From assembly GCA_022606425.2 (NCBI GenBank), contig JAHDVF020001052.1:186001-250000 (forward strand): DNA of 64,000 nucleotides. Direction: 5' to 3'. Source of the stretch: Lepidostoma basale. Its lineage: Eukaryota; Arthropoda; Insecta; Trichoptera; Lepidostomatidae. Shown here piece after piece: positions 44,301 to 54,515 of the stretch (position 1 is the first letter of the stretch; every line of letters starts with the position of its first letter). The notes below the pieces were generated by a model. That model worked only from the letters and a program-made list of their open reading frames with translations. It was not told the origin of the DNA and did no database searches. The position numbers were made by a program, and so were the translations under genes.

Positions 44301-44744
44301 ATTAGATATATTTATTTATAACTTGATAGGGTTAAGAAGAAGCATACTCACATGTCCTGACAGTTTGATATCTTTTTACAGAATACTCAATCATTCATTG
44401 GATAATTCTATGGACCCCTTTAGAATACATAAAAGTTAAGGCATATTTGATAAATGTCGATAAAGGAAATCGTTATTTTAAGTTAAGTTTATGTAAATAT
44501 ATAACGGATTAATCTAAGTAGTTTATATCAAAAGATTATAAATAATTAAAGCAATTTAAATGCATTAGTGATAGACATTTAATAAGGGTAGCCACACTAT
44601 CATAAAAAAGTGTCCACATCCGAGGTGATACGGTTTAGAAAAAATATTGCACTGGTCATTTTTGTTACTTAGGTAGATTACACATTATTTTTTTTTAATC
44701 TGCCTGATCGTATATGTATCGGAATTTATTCTATGATCTCAAAT
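44301..44744. other. No gene recognised
   Basis: AT-rich. Confidence 0.4.
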
Positions 44745-44850
44745 ATGCGCAGAATATACTAATTATGAATAAGAAATTGGGTAGTGTCCAGGATTGAATC
44801 CAAGTACCCTGAACTGGGAATCAAGTTTATGTGTCCTAAATTACTTTCCG
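44745..44850 (-). mobile_element. SINE-2 relic
   Basis: 'tccaggattgaatccaagta' (decayed B box) and 'gaactgggaatcaag' align with SINE-2. The body before it is degenerate. Confidence 0.5.
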
Positions 44851-44880
44851 GTTAGATTGGATGTTTATTGAAAAACGTAC

Positions 44881-45068
44881 TAACGAATTTTTTAATGAAT
44901 TAAAACACTGTTTTTCCATTTGTGAGTTTATTTTTCTCTACATTTTATCATCGGGAGAACGATGAAGTTTATATCCGTCTCCCGATGAGGAAGGTTTAAA
45001 CCTTCGAAACATGTCGAGAAAAATAAACTCTAAATTGAAAAAAATAGTATTTTAATTCATAAAATTTC
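44881..45068. repeat. PalA palindrome
   Basis: Bounded by 'taacgaattttttaatgaa' and its partner, with 'ctcgacattttatcatcggg' shortened on the left and a complete right arm. Contains the ribozyme-like core at 44977-45019. Confidence 0.8.
44977..45019 (+). ncRNA. Candidate hammerhead ribozyme (PalA)
   Basis: Helix I tctc (44978-44981) with gaga (45016-45019); core ccgatga (44982-44988), where the second base is C instead of the invariant U; spacer G; perfect helix II gaagg (44990-44994) with ccttc (45001-45005); gaaa (45006-45009); self-complementary acatgt (45009-45014); C at the cleavage position 45015. The U-to-C change would be expected to weaken or abolish cleavage. Confidence 0.4.
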
Positions 45069-45097
45069 GTCATTATGGAATTTCACAGTGTTATCGC

Positions 45098-45320
45098 CTT
45101 AAATTTATCCAAAATTAAAACACTGCTTTTCCACTTTTAAGTTTATTTTTTTCGTCATGTTTTGAAAGCTTACACCTTCATTGCCGGGAGAACGATATAG
45201 TTTATATCGTTCTCCCGATGATGAATGTGTAAGCTTTAGAAACATGTCAAGAAAAATAAATTCAGAAGTGGAAAAACAATGTTTTATTTCATAAAAAAAT
45301 TCGTCATTATAGAATTCCAC
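45098..45320. repeat. PalA palindrome, complete
   Basis: Arms about 100 bp each, centre 'cgatatagtttatatcg' (45193-45209). Outer boundary 'cataaaaaaattcgtcatta' and 'gaattccacagtgtt'. Adjacent to the previous copy in the same arrangement. Confidence 0.85.
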
Positions 45321-45439
45321 AGTGTTTTCACATTAACGCCTTAAGTATATCGAAAATTATTAAACGTACTCACACAAGTATTACTAATATAAGACTTCTG
45401 ATGATTAAAATATTAGTTTGATGAATTTGATGTACTTCT

Positions 45440-45640
45440 TTTTATTCTTATTATGCTGGTTGGAGGCTGGTTAAGGGCCTGTTTGCGCAGAGTTTGCTGC
45501 ACCTAGCGATGGTGCTGCAAACTCTGCGCATGGATTTCCAGCTCTCTTTCCATCTCTTAGGGAATCTTCCAGGTATCCTTCTCCCCTCTGGTTTTCCATG
45601 TACGGCAAGGTGTGGTGTCTTTGGGTGTTCATTATTTCCA
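45440..45640 (-). pseudogene. Probable LINE 3' end
   Basis: The minus frame 45870-45451 encodes GKPEGRRIPGRFPKRWKESW and a short C-terminus with ARCSKLCANRP. GRR-x-x-GR-x-x-KRW is the LINE terminal basic motif. The upstream part of the same frame is PalB-flanking AT-rich sequence and not protein. No clear tail. Confidence 0.5.
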
Positions 45641-45779
45641 CATCGTCCCAAAAAACCTTCTTCTTTGTCTCTGTACTTACCCGTGTACTCGTATAATATT
45701 TTGTTAGAATCATAATTTATGTTAATATTAACAGTCAAACCAGTTTCTGATAAAAGCGATTTTTTAAAAACCCAATAAA

Positions 45780-46140
45780 TTAAAAAAAATATTAGAATGT
45801 TTCTCCTATATTTGCCATAACTCTGTGCTGCGGATTCATTGAACAATTTATATAACTTTGTAAACAACACTAACTTTATTTAAAAAAAAAATTAAATACA
45901 AACATGTTTCGGACACAGAAACCCTTTATCAGTGTTTTGATAGTTTTTGTATACACAATATTAATACTTGGTCAGTTTTAAAATATATTTAAATACAGAT
46001 TTGAACATCTATCAAAACTGTATTAAAACATTTGTTTAAATATTTATTATGAATGTATTAAAACTAACATTACACTGATGAAGGGCTTCTGTGTCCGGGA
46101 CATGTTTTATTTTAATATTTTTTTCAAATAAAGTTAGAAT
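45780..46140. repeat. PalB palindrome
   Basis: Left arm 'tctcctatatttgccataac' through 'acatgtttcggacacagaa'; right arm 'cactgatgaagggcttctg', 'tgtccgggacatg'. GAAA has become GGGA in the right-arm core, a clear loss. Confidence 0.8.
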
Positions 46141-46915
46141 ATTTATTACATTAAGTCTACACGTGGTTTATCATATGTTGTAAATAATAAATGATCTAAA
46201 ACTTTACAGAAGTTTTACAACACTAAAATATAACATTTAATCTATACTTTTCGAGAAAGTTCGCCTCTTTGATTTGCATAGTAAAATAACAAAACAATAA
46301 AACGAGAAGGGAAATAACAATAAATTATGAACAATACAATATTTCCATTGAAATCACCGAAAGGGAAAATAATTTATATCAATTATATTCCCCCAGGATT
46401 AATAATTCGGTCGGGAGAGTTTGTATCCAATTAAAATATGAAAACATTCTGATTAACGGAATCCTTTGTGCCAGGACCATTATTTCGATTGTTTCTGTGT
46501 CCTGATCTGTTTACGGGTCTGCGGTAATTGGCTTATTAGGTACGATCATAAGCAAAGGAGACCTTACTATCGGATAATATATTTTCTGTTCCCAGCTACA
46601 GCTGCGATTCTAATGCCTTGATTATGAAAGATTAATGTGCGCGTGTATATATACATATTAAGGGATTAACGTAATTCAGTATGTACATATCTGATATTGT
46701 ACACCTTTAATTACCTGCTAATATTAATGTTGGTATATGATAGAGGATACATATTTCCCAAACATAGGCTAACTTTAAGCTAATAAAATATTAATAAAAT
46801 GTAATATAAAAATATGTTCTGCTTAATGCTTAATAAACATAAATATCAATAGTATGTAGATTATATATAGAGTTATCTTAAAAAGATTGACATATGTAAT
46901 CAAAATCTTGATGGC
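46141..46915. other. No gene recognised
   Basis: AT-rich. 46490-46600 is somewhat GC-richer and unmatched. Confidence 0.4.
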
Positions 46916-47205
46916 ACATTGAAACTGACATGCGAAATCTGCATAGGACTTTAACATATATACAACTTCCAAAAATTTGACAGACATTGGCATAAATAAA
47001 GGTGGGATGGGGAATGTTGTAATTACATAAAGCGTGCGCTTAACCCAACCAATGACAGTCCTGTAAACATATTGATCAACCATATTCAGTTTCCAATTTG
47101 CATCTTCGTCTCTATTGAGATACAATTAAATCATGAATTGATAACCCACGGTGGGTGAAATCCAGTATTCGTATACAAGTATAAGTATACATTCACAAAA
47201 AATAT
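46916..47205 (+). repeat. PalF unit, forward
   Basis: 'ccaaaaatttgacagac', 'gatggggaatgttgtaatta', 'gcgtgcgcttaacccaacc', 'cgtctctattgagatacaat', then 'gggtgaaatccagtattcg' and 'agtatacattcac'. Single orientation. Confidence 0.75.
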
Positions 47206-47339
47206 AATAAAATATTACTTGAAGTTCATTGCAAATGAATAAAGAAATAAATACTTGAAAGTACGCGATTAATTTTATTCTAATTTTATTTTTCATTAGC
47301 TTTGATTACTTTTGATTAACATTGTGGAATTATGAAATG

Positions 47340-48085
47340 GCAAATATTTCGTGAATTAAAACACTGTTTTATACACTTTTGAGTTTACTTTTCTCGACAT
47401 ATTTCGAAGGTTTTACACCTTCATCATCAAGAGAACGAGAAAAACTGTTAGTTTATTTATAAAAAAAATGTAATATATTGATTAATGAAAAAAAGTACAA
47501 TTTTTATCATTATTATGTATTAAGTGAGCTTCCACTTGTGTTTATGTTCGACCGGTTTCTGCAAATTGCTGCCATCTTCTGGTGAAGCAAATTTCGTGAA
47601 TTAAAACACTGTTTTGTCCACTTTTGAATTTACTTTTCTCGACATGTTTCGAAGGTTTTTATTTTAAATAAAAGGCTAATACCAATGATTAAAATCAATG
47701 ATAATTCTAATAGAATTTATTTTACAATCTTCAATGTGATCAGAAAATAGCTCATTATTATGAAGAAGGAATCTGGTCGTGTCCAGGCTCGAACCCAAGT
47801 CCCCTGGATCAGAAGCCAAGCGTTCTATCCCCTAGACCAACACCCGATTTACACCTTCATCATCAAGAGAACGAGAAAAACTGTTAGTTTAGTTATAAAA
47901 AAATGTAATTAATTGATTAATGAAAAAAAAAATGGTACAATTTTTATTATTGCAGCAACCTGCCGAAACCGCTCGAACATAAACACAAGTGGAAGCACAC
48001 TAAATACATAAATAATAATAAAAATATGTATAATTTTTTTTTGTTTTCATTATTTAAAATGGACTTCTATCAAGAAATTTCAATA
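47340..48085. repeat. PalE palindrome opened by duplicated PalA halves
   Basis: A PalA left half occurs twice head to tail (47346-47520 and 47590-47950), each followed by 'gaacgagaaaaactgttag'. The PalE left arm (47530-47585) and right arm (47950-48010) lie on either side of the second one. So PalE was split by a PalA-type insertion that was then duplicated, or the reverse. Confidence 0.65.
47660..47847 (-). mobile_element. SINE-2 inside PalA
   Basis: Complete head and body: 'cctagaccaacacccgat' at the 5' end (minus), B box complement 'ggctcgaaccc' near 47788-47798, body 'aatagctcattattatgaag'. It interrupts the PalA phrase between 'cgaaggtttt' and 'tacaccttcatc', which is continuous in the neighbouring copy. 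Confidence 0.85.
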
Positions 48086-48274
48086 AAAACATTATTTTTT
48101 TAATTAATTAATTTTTTTAAATTAAGTAGAGTAAAATTTGAGGAGTAAAATAAAGAAAAGTGGCGTAATGTTTAAAAGTGTTATAATTAAAAAAGAAAAA
48201 TTAAAATTATTTTCATTGGTAATAAATGGGGATTGTTGATTATTTTTTATAAAGGTCCGGACTTCTAACTGTTC
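48086..48274. other. AT-rich spacer
   Basis: Nothing recognised. Confidence 0.4.
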
Positions 48275-48490
48275 TTTTAACTAACTAATCATTACGCCGT
48301 TTCTCCGGACGGGTAGGCAGAGCTAATTGACTGCCATACTGTTATCCTGATATTGCTCTTCAGCACATTTTTCTTAGCGATCCTTTTTCTACGACATATA
48401 TCCTACTTTCATCTTTATTCTGCCATTTTAAAGCTTAATTTCCAAACAGACTGGTTGGTACTAGAACATCATTATGCACTGCCATAATTT
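48275..48490 (-). pseudogene. LINE-T fragment with internal deletion
   Basis: (GTTA)n-like 'aactaactaatcattacg', the terminal segment, then a jump to the upstream LRRMC and LVLVPT-like coding region ('ggttggtactagaacatcat'). The middle of the C-terminus is missing. Confidence 0.75.
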
Positions 48491-48534
48491 CTTAAATTAC
48501 TACTACAACAGTCTTCCACTGGCTTTTGTCCCTT

Positions 48535-48536
<2 letters not shown>

Positions 48537-48591
<55 letters not shown>
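48537..48591. repeat. (CT)n microsatellite
   Basis: About 27 uninterrupted CT units. Confidence 0.97.
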
Positions 48592-48594
<3 letters not shown>

Positions 48595-48759
48595 GATTAT
48601 ACGTTAACGATATTAATTAATATTTATTTTTATAAAAAAAAATTTCGTCAATTAAATTTACATAAATAATATTTTACCTTTTCTTCTATATTCGCCATAG
48701 TTTTGTTTTATTTGTCTTTCTTTTATAAACTTTGTATATAAAACACTATTAAAATTACA

Positions 48760-48800
48760 TATCAGACATGTTTCAGACAACCAGTCTTTCTTCAGTGATA
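48760..48800 (-). ncRNA. Candidate hammerhead ribozyme (PalB), GUC site
   Basis: The cleanest candidate. On the minus strand: helix I tatca with tgata (plus 48796-48800 and 48760-48764), core ctgaaga (plus 48789-48795), spacer A, helix II agac with gtct around a five-base loop, gaaa (plus 48771-48774), self-complementary helix III acatgt (plus 48766-48771), and C at the cleavage position (plus 48765), giving the preferred GUC triplet. The partner in the right arm (near 49186) has lost the core G (ctgaaaa). Confidence 0.6.
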
Positions 48801-48810
48801 CACATATTAT

Positions 48811-49072
48811 CTTCTTTCTTCTTTTTGTCCTGTCACACCTCCGTGGTGCATAGGGCCTCAAGGAATCTTCTCCACCCAACTCTATCGTATGCCTGATGCT
48901 TAACATCATCCCAGTGAGGCCTGCTGCCTTAACCTCGTCCTGAAGGGTTCTTCTCCAGGTGGCTCTAGGTCTTCCTCGCTTTCTCTTTCCCCCCATAGGG
49001 GACCAGTCTAGTGCGCCCTGAGCGATGCAGGCTGGGTTCCGTCTCAGAGATTCCGTCACCGATCCACTGCCA
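48811..49072 (-). pseudogene. LINE-E 3' end with 15-bp TSD
   Basis: Minus frame (49080-48658) encodes RRNPACIAQGALDW, GKRKRGRPRATWRRTLQDEV and KAAGLT, then LRPYAPRRC near the end. This is the C-terminal pattern of an RTE-like insect LINE. A short A/G-rich tail (gaagaaagaag on minus) ends it. Perfect target duplication tgatacacatattat at 48796-48810 and 49073-49087. The duplicated frame residues beyond the insert come from PalB. Confidence 0.88.
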
Positions 49073-49275
49073 TGATACACATATTATAAAGATACGTATT
49101 TAAAATATTATAAATAAATCTTTATAACATCTGTCAAAATTGATCATTTTCATCAAAAATTTAAAATATGTATCTTTATAGTATGTATCACTGAAAAAGT
49201 ACTGGTTGTCTGAAACATGTCTGATATGTAATTTTAATAGTGTTGTACTCGTATATACAAAGTATATGAAAAAAT

Positions 49276-49903
49276 ACAAATAATTTACCTTTTTTGAATA
49301 TTTTTGATACCTAGCTGGTCAAGGATTGAGTAGTTCATTCTTCTTACTGTCCAGGATATGCAGGTCTAAGTATATAAATACAAATTATGAATTACTTTTT
49401 AATTTAATTAGAATCTCTATATGAATGAAATAATTACTGACTACAATGAGACGAATATTATTTCATTTCAGAACACAACGATATAGAAATGTTTGTAAAT
49501 GTTTTGTCCATCATTAGCCCGCCAGCAGATTAAAATAAAGTGCGGGCTGAATTTGGGCCGCGGGCCATAGTTTACCTGCTGCGGCCCTACGCCATCAAAT
49601 TTTAATATGCGATTGCTGATAGCATGACATGAAATAATAAATGGCTTGATAGATCTTTTGATGGATCTATAATCTAGATTTATTAGAAAAAAGCTTTTGT
49701 TTCATTATCTTTCATCACAATATATAATGTAAAGCTTAAAATAGATATGACACTAGAATATTTTTGTTGATGAGTTATGACATTATTTCGAAACATTAAT
49801 TATCTATGACAAAATATTTTGATTATTCCAGACTAAAATCAAAACCTGGATCTATTTTCTCACTATGAATAATGATTAATTTAATTCATTCATAATACTT
49901 AAA
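49276..49903. other. No gene; possible hAT end
   Basis: 'ttgggccgcgggccatagtt' at 49551-49570 resembles the terminal region of vertebrate/invertebrate hAT elements. The opposite end was not found. The rest is AT-rich. Confidence 0.3.
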
Positions 49904-50062
49904 AAAAAAGAAGACTTACTCCAAGGATTTGAATCAATGGCATTAAAATTAATTTTTAGAATCTTCAATATGAGCAGAAAATAGCTCATTATTATGACGA
50001 AGGAATCCGGTCGTGTCCAGGTCGAACCTATGTCCCCTGGACCAGGAGCCAAGCGTTCTTTC
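49904..50062 (-). mobile_element. SINE-2 copy
   Basis: Body 'aatagctcattattatgacg', B-box complement with one deletion ('gtccaggtcgaacctatg'), head 'ccaagcgttcttt' cut before the A box. Shorter head than the other copies. Confidence 0.8.
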
Positions 50063-50131
50063 AATTTAAAAAAGGTTTATAAGTTTTTGGTTTGCACTGA
50101 AAAATTAATAAGCATTTATTTCATGTTTAGA

Positions 50132-50420
50132 CAGCAGAACTCCATAATGACGATTTTATTAAATTAAAATACGTTTAATTTTCCTTGAAAATATCACACT
50201 TTGAACACCAGAGGAACAATACAGGTTCTCAACTATGTTCATTCTGTCTACTCTTTTATATTTCGTTGCTGCTTTCTGCCAACTTCCCGCAGTCCGTCAG
50301 ATTATAAGCTGAAGGAGGTGGTATATTTTTCCCCTTAGCACATGCCCCAAATATTAGATCTTTTAACCCTTAACACTTAAAAACAGTTTTTAATTTGCTC
50401 CGGCTCTCAGTAGTAAGTCT
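50132..50420 (-). pseudogene. LINE-C relic in a PalA-type boundary
   Basis: 'aactccataatgacgattt' (50140) is the Pal boundary motif. 50215-50415 then aligns with LINE-C antisense ('aaggaggtggtatattttt', 'caaatattagatctttt'), matching the LLQLILE region. Badly decayed. Confidence 0.45.
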
Positions 50421-50544
50421 ATATGTAATATTAAAACAAATTATATCTTAAACCGTTAAATTAAATAACATTGTTTTTTGTATCACAATTGTATTTTATT
50501 TAAAAAATGAAATACAATACAATTGTGATAAAAAAAACAAAGTT

Positions 50545-51060
50545 AAATTTTTAATTGTATCTCAATAGAGACGAAGACGTAAACTGGAAACTGAACATGG
50601 ATGATCAAGGTGTTTACAGGACTTATGACCTGCCATTGGTTGGGTTAAGCGCACGCTTTATGTAATTACAACATTCCCCATTCCACCTTTGTTATTTGTG
50701 ATCATGCATGCCAAATTTTTGGAAGATGTATAAATACTTCAAAATCCATATTTATCTTCACGTGACAGTTTCAGTCAGCCATCTATGTAGATTTGGTTGC
50801 ACTAGTGAATTTTTTCAAGAATTAACCTATACAACCGACCCACTAACGCCATCTATGGAGAATGATTTTCGGCATTTAGCAAACTACCTTATTAACACAA
50901 TGTGAAGGCTGTTGACCAACATATTGTTAGAAGCCGCTAGGAGTATTATTCCATTCTATATGCCAAAGAATTTGACCAGAATATTTGAAGACCAAATATT
51001 TGTGAATGTATACTTATACCTGTATACAAATCCTGGATTTACACCAAAGGGTGGTTAATT
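50545..51060 (-). repeat. PalF full unit, inverse orientation
   Basis: Begins 'gtatctcaatagagacga', has 'ttgggttaagcgcacgc', 'ccaaatttttggaagatg', 'taacgccatctatggag', and ends 'gtatacttatacctgtatac' and 'aatcctggatttacacc'. About 510 bp, giving the approximate unit length. Confidence 0.75.
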
Positions 51061-51254
51061 CAAATTTAAGTTAGTTAATTTCACAGTTTAAAATGTTAAG
51101 TAATCATATTGTTTCGGACAAAACAATGGACTACATATTATATCGTTAATCTGATAAAGAAGGTATTATATTAAGATTATCATCTTCTCATATAGCGTTA
51201 CAACCTTCAGTAAATATTAGCTTCCTGCAAGAAAGGTCTCAATTATCTTTGTCT

Positions 51255-51560
51255 TGTCCCTGGCCGCGAATTTTCAGTTTTGGTACCCTAAGGCCCGACA
51301 GTATACAGACACTGCCAATCATCGCGGTATCGGTCTGCTGACACTTTTTCGCCCTGCTGGGTCGTTAAACAACACTATTTTTGGGGGCTCCAGATCCCTC
51401 GTGCGGTGCAAACCCTGGTCTTCGCAATCTTCTCGATATATCTCGATATGGGTTGTAAAGCTCCATCTTGAATATTTTTCTCCATTTCTGACCATCCTTA
51501 ATCAGTCCAAAGATTCGGCGAAGGATATACCTTTCAAAACTGTATAATATAGTTTTATTA
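51255..51560 (-). pseudogene. LINE RT C-terminal relic
   Basis: On the minus strand it encodes FERYILRRIFGLIKDGQKW, then FKMELYNPYRD, after FWTLNKRN. This is the T-thumb-to-linker region of LINE RTs (normally ETWTLTKRN...FERKILRRIFG). Part of it is included in the tandem units that follow, so the fragment predates the amplification. Confidence 0.7.
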
Positions 51561-53460
51561 CGTTTGTTGAGTGTCCAGAACTCCGAGGGATACGTTAAAA
51601 TTGATCATATCAATTTATTTATTGTTTACGAACAATGATGTAAAACTCCATATTAAATAATAAATACGAATGAAAACGTCAGTTTTCTAGAAGTTTTATC
51701 ATATTTTATGGGAATTAGATGTTTTGCCCTCCTAAGGAATTCTTCTTCTTCTTCAAGTGCCCTGTCGGGTCCCCCCAACGTTGGCGATCACCTCGGCGAA
51801 CCTGTCCCTGTCCTGCGCCGCTCGGAACAGCTCCTCAATACTTCGGATGCCGGTCCACTCCCTCACGTTTCGCAGCCAGGACATTTGTCTCCTTCCGGGC
51901 CCTCGGCGTCCCTCAATTTTTCCCTCCAATATCAGTTGGAGAAGGTGGTACTTTTCTCCACGCAGTATATGACCCAGATATGAGATCTTTCGAACCTTGA
52001 TAGTTGATAACAATTCCCTGTCAACTCTAGCTCGCCTCAAGACTTCGGTTTTGGTAACCATGTCTGTCCAGGGAGTTCTGAGCATTCGGCGATGGAGCCA
52101 CATTTCAAATGCTTCCAGTCTTTTCATTGAGTTAACTTTCATGGTTCAAGTTTCACACCCGTACAATAAAACAGACCACACATAGCATTTGATCATTCTC
52201 TGGCGGAGTTTCAAGTTTACGTTATGATTGCAGAAGAGTGATTTCATTTTATTAAACGTAGCTCTTGCTGTCTCGATTCTGCATTTTATCTCTATATCTG
52301 GGTCAAGAGATTGTGTTAGTATACTGCCGAGGTATTTAAATTTTTCCACCCTTTCAACGTTACGGCCGTTCAAATGCAATACTGATCCACTGTAGTCAAG
52401 CCGTCCGAATGTCATCCATTTGGTTTTGCTGATATTTATTGTTAGCCCCAATCTTTCACCGGACTCGTCAACAAGATAAAGGAGGTCCTGAAGATCGCTG
52501 ACACTTTCAGCTAATAAAACAGTATCGTCGGCATATCTTATATTGTTTATCACAACGCCATTAATTTTCAGTCCTTTCTCGGTGTTGATGAGGGCTCGTT
52601 TAAAAACATAGTCGGAGTAGAGATTAAATAACAATGGTGAAAGGATACAACCCTGTCTCACACCTTGCTGGATGGTAATTGCGTTAGACTTCTCGTATCC
52701 GTGTCTTATTTCGGCTGTTTGGAACCAGTACAGGTTTTTAATAAAATTTAAATCTTTGGTATCAATATTGCACTATTGCCTAAGGAATTATCAAATGTTA
52801 TACATTAGATAATACCTTAGAAGAGCGAAATTTCTCCATTTCTGACCATCCCAATCAGTCCAAAGATACGGAGAAGGATGTGCCTTTCAAAACTGTCTAA
52901 TATCGTTATATTACGTTTGTTAAATGTCCAGAACTCCGAATGATACGTTAAAATTTATTTAATCAATTTATTTATTGTTTCTTGAACAATGATGTAAAAC
53001 TCAACATTAAATAATTAATACGAATGAAAACGTCAGTTTTCTAGAAGTTTTATTATATTTTGTGGGAATGACATGTTCCGCCCTTCTAAGGCATTATCAA
53101 ATGTTATACATTTGATAATGTCTTAGAAGGGCGAATTTCTCCATTTATGACCACTCTTAATCAGTCCAAAGGTTTGGCGAAGGATTTCAAAACTGTCTAA
53201 GATCATTTTATTACGTTTGCTAAGTGTCCAGAACTCCTAGGGATACGTTAAAATTGATCTAATTAATTTATTTACTGTTTCTTGAACAACGATGTAAAAA
53301 AACTCCATATTAAATTATTAATACGAATGTAATTGTCAGTTTTCCAGAAGTGTTATTTATTATATTTTATGGGAATGACATGTTTTGGCCTTCTAAGGCA
53401 TTATGAAATGTCATATATTTGATAATGCCTTAGAAGGGGGAAACATGTCATTCCCATAAA
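51477..53460. repeat. Three tandem units, LINE piece plus PalD hairpin
   Basis: Units start with 'tttctccatttctgacc' at 51477, 52831 and 53136. Without the LINE-C insert they are about 308, 304 and 325 bp. Each holds a LINE-derived antisense piece, then 'gtttcttgaacaatgatg', then the PalD arm with 'ctaaggcattatcaaatg'. Only the last has a complete palindrome. Satellite-like amplification of a chimeric unit. Confidence 0.85.
51742..52778 (-). pseudogene. LINE-C: reverse transcriptase second half, 11-bp TSD
   Basis: The longest LINE-C copy, 5' truncated inside the RT domain. Minus strand: in-frame from about 52776 with NLYWFQTAEI, then QGVRQGCILSPLLFNLY (RT motif B), the catalytic RYADDTVLL, GLTINISKTKWM, the YLGSIL motif, then the WTLK linker, FEMWLHRRMLRTPW, GRRGPGRRQMSWLRN and AQDRDRFAEV, st stop near 51753. 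One TGA replaces an expected tryptophan codon near 52143; otherwise open. (GAA)n tail at 51742-51755. Target duplication cctaaggaatt at 51731-51741 and 52779-52789, interrupting the first tandem unit. Confidence 0.9.
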
Positions 53461-53505
53461 ATATAATAAAACTTCTTGAAAACTGACGTTTTCATTTGAA
53501 TTAAT
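53300..53505. repeat. PalD palindrome, complete
   Basis: Arms 'tttatgggaatgacatgttt' (53367-53386) and complement (53444-53463); outward 'tcagttttccagaagtg' and 'acttcttgaaaactgacg'. Ends the tandem array. Confidence 0.85.
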
Positions 53506-53649
53506 GATCAAATCAATGTTTAATATGAATAATCATTATTTTTCTGGATAGTAGACACGACTCTGATTGAGTAATGCGGCCAAAACTATGTCGGTTTGTG
53601 ACAAGTTTCATTAAGGTATTTTTAATTATGGCGAACAATGAAGGAATTA

Positions 53650-54515
53650 AAAATAAAAAATACACAATTTGGTGTACGAAGGAAAAAATGTAGTATTCGT
53701 CTAGATGTATTTGTATACATTCAAAATGTTGAAAAAAAACTGGTTCAAGTTAAAAAAGCATAAAAATTGGAGAGACAACTCCAGGCGTTATCTAGCAATG
53801 CATGTTAATGGCGGTACCCTTTCTTCTGCTAAATGATCTTCTCCTTAATGCTTAATTCAATCTTAATAGATGGCGCTAGTGTAGATAGAACTAAAAAATG
53901 TGAAGCAGTGGTGCGACATTGTAGCACATATCTTCTTCTCTGGTTTCAATCCTGGGATTGGTTTGCAGTAATTTCCTTTATTATTCTCTTCCATTCTTCC
54001 CTGTCTTGTGCGGCTCTTTTGAAATCTGCATATGATGAGCAGCGCACGTCCACCAACAGGTCCTCCAGGTACTCTCGGCGTGGGCGTCCCCTAGAGTTTG
54101 TCCCCTCGATCATACCCTCCATTATGGCATGCAAGAGACCTTCTTGACGTATTACATGGCCGATCCATCTTGCACGCCTTTCGGACAAGGTCCTGAGCAG
54201 GTGCCTTCCTCCTTCGATTCCTCATAGCAGAGCACATATGCATCTTCCAAAAATGTGTCAGACGTGGTGGTCGTAAGAAGGGAGGAATAGGGAATGTTGT
54301 ATTATATAAAGCGTGCGCTTAACCCAACCAATGACAGGTCATAAGTCCTGTAAACGCCTCGACCTCCATATTCTGTTTCCAATTTGCATATTCGTCTCTA
54401 TTGAGATACAATTAATCCTTAAAAATGATAACCCGCAATGGGTAAAATCCAATATTCGTCTTCAAGTATTTGTATACATTCAAAATGTTGAAAAAATGTT
54501 TTATAAATAAATAAC
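53650..54515 (+). repeat. PalF unit interrupted by LINE-D
   Basis: From 'gtagtattcgtctagatg' through 'ggagagacaactccaggcg', 'tagatggcgctagtgtag' to the insert, then 'catcttccaaaaatgtgtc', 'cgcttaacccaaccaatg', 'gagatacaattaatcc' and the repeated 5' end 'gggtaaaatccaatattcg'. It starts and ends with the same segment, as expected for a piece of a tandem array. Confidence 0.85.
53942..54224 (-). pseudogene. LINE-D 3' end with 9-bp TSD
   Basis: Minus frame 54188-53946 (80 codons): SERRARWIGHVIRQEGLLH, MIEGTNSRGRPRREYLEDLL, AQDREEWK and a short end, then an A/G tail (gaagaag). The WIGHV-R motif plus GRPRREY is a common LINE terminus. Target duplication agcacatat at 53933-53941 and 54225-54233. 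Inserted in PalF. Confidence 0.85.

Larger units (their letters stand above)
48690..49275. repeat. PalB palindrome interrupted by LINE-E
   Basis: Left arm 48690-48810 ('cttctatattcgccatag', 'acatgtttcagacaaccag'), right arm 49088-49275 ('actggttgtctgaaacatg', 'tctgatatgtaattttaat'). The LINE-E insert lies between 15-bp duplications. The left arm carries a canonical ribozyme-like core on the minus strand. Confidence 0.85.

Noticed and set aside
53430..53462. Hammerhead in PalD
   Set aside because: Helix II, GAAAC and ACATGT are present but the core reads TTGATAA and helix I does not pair; probably a decayed relative.
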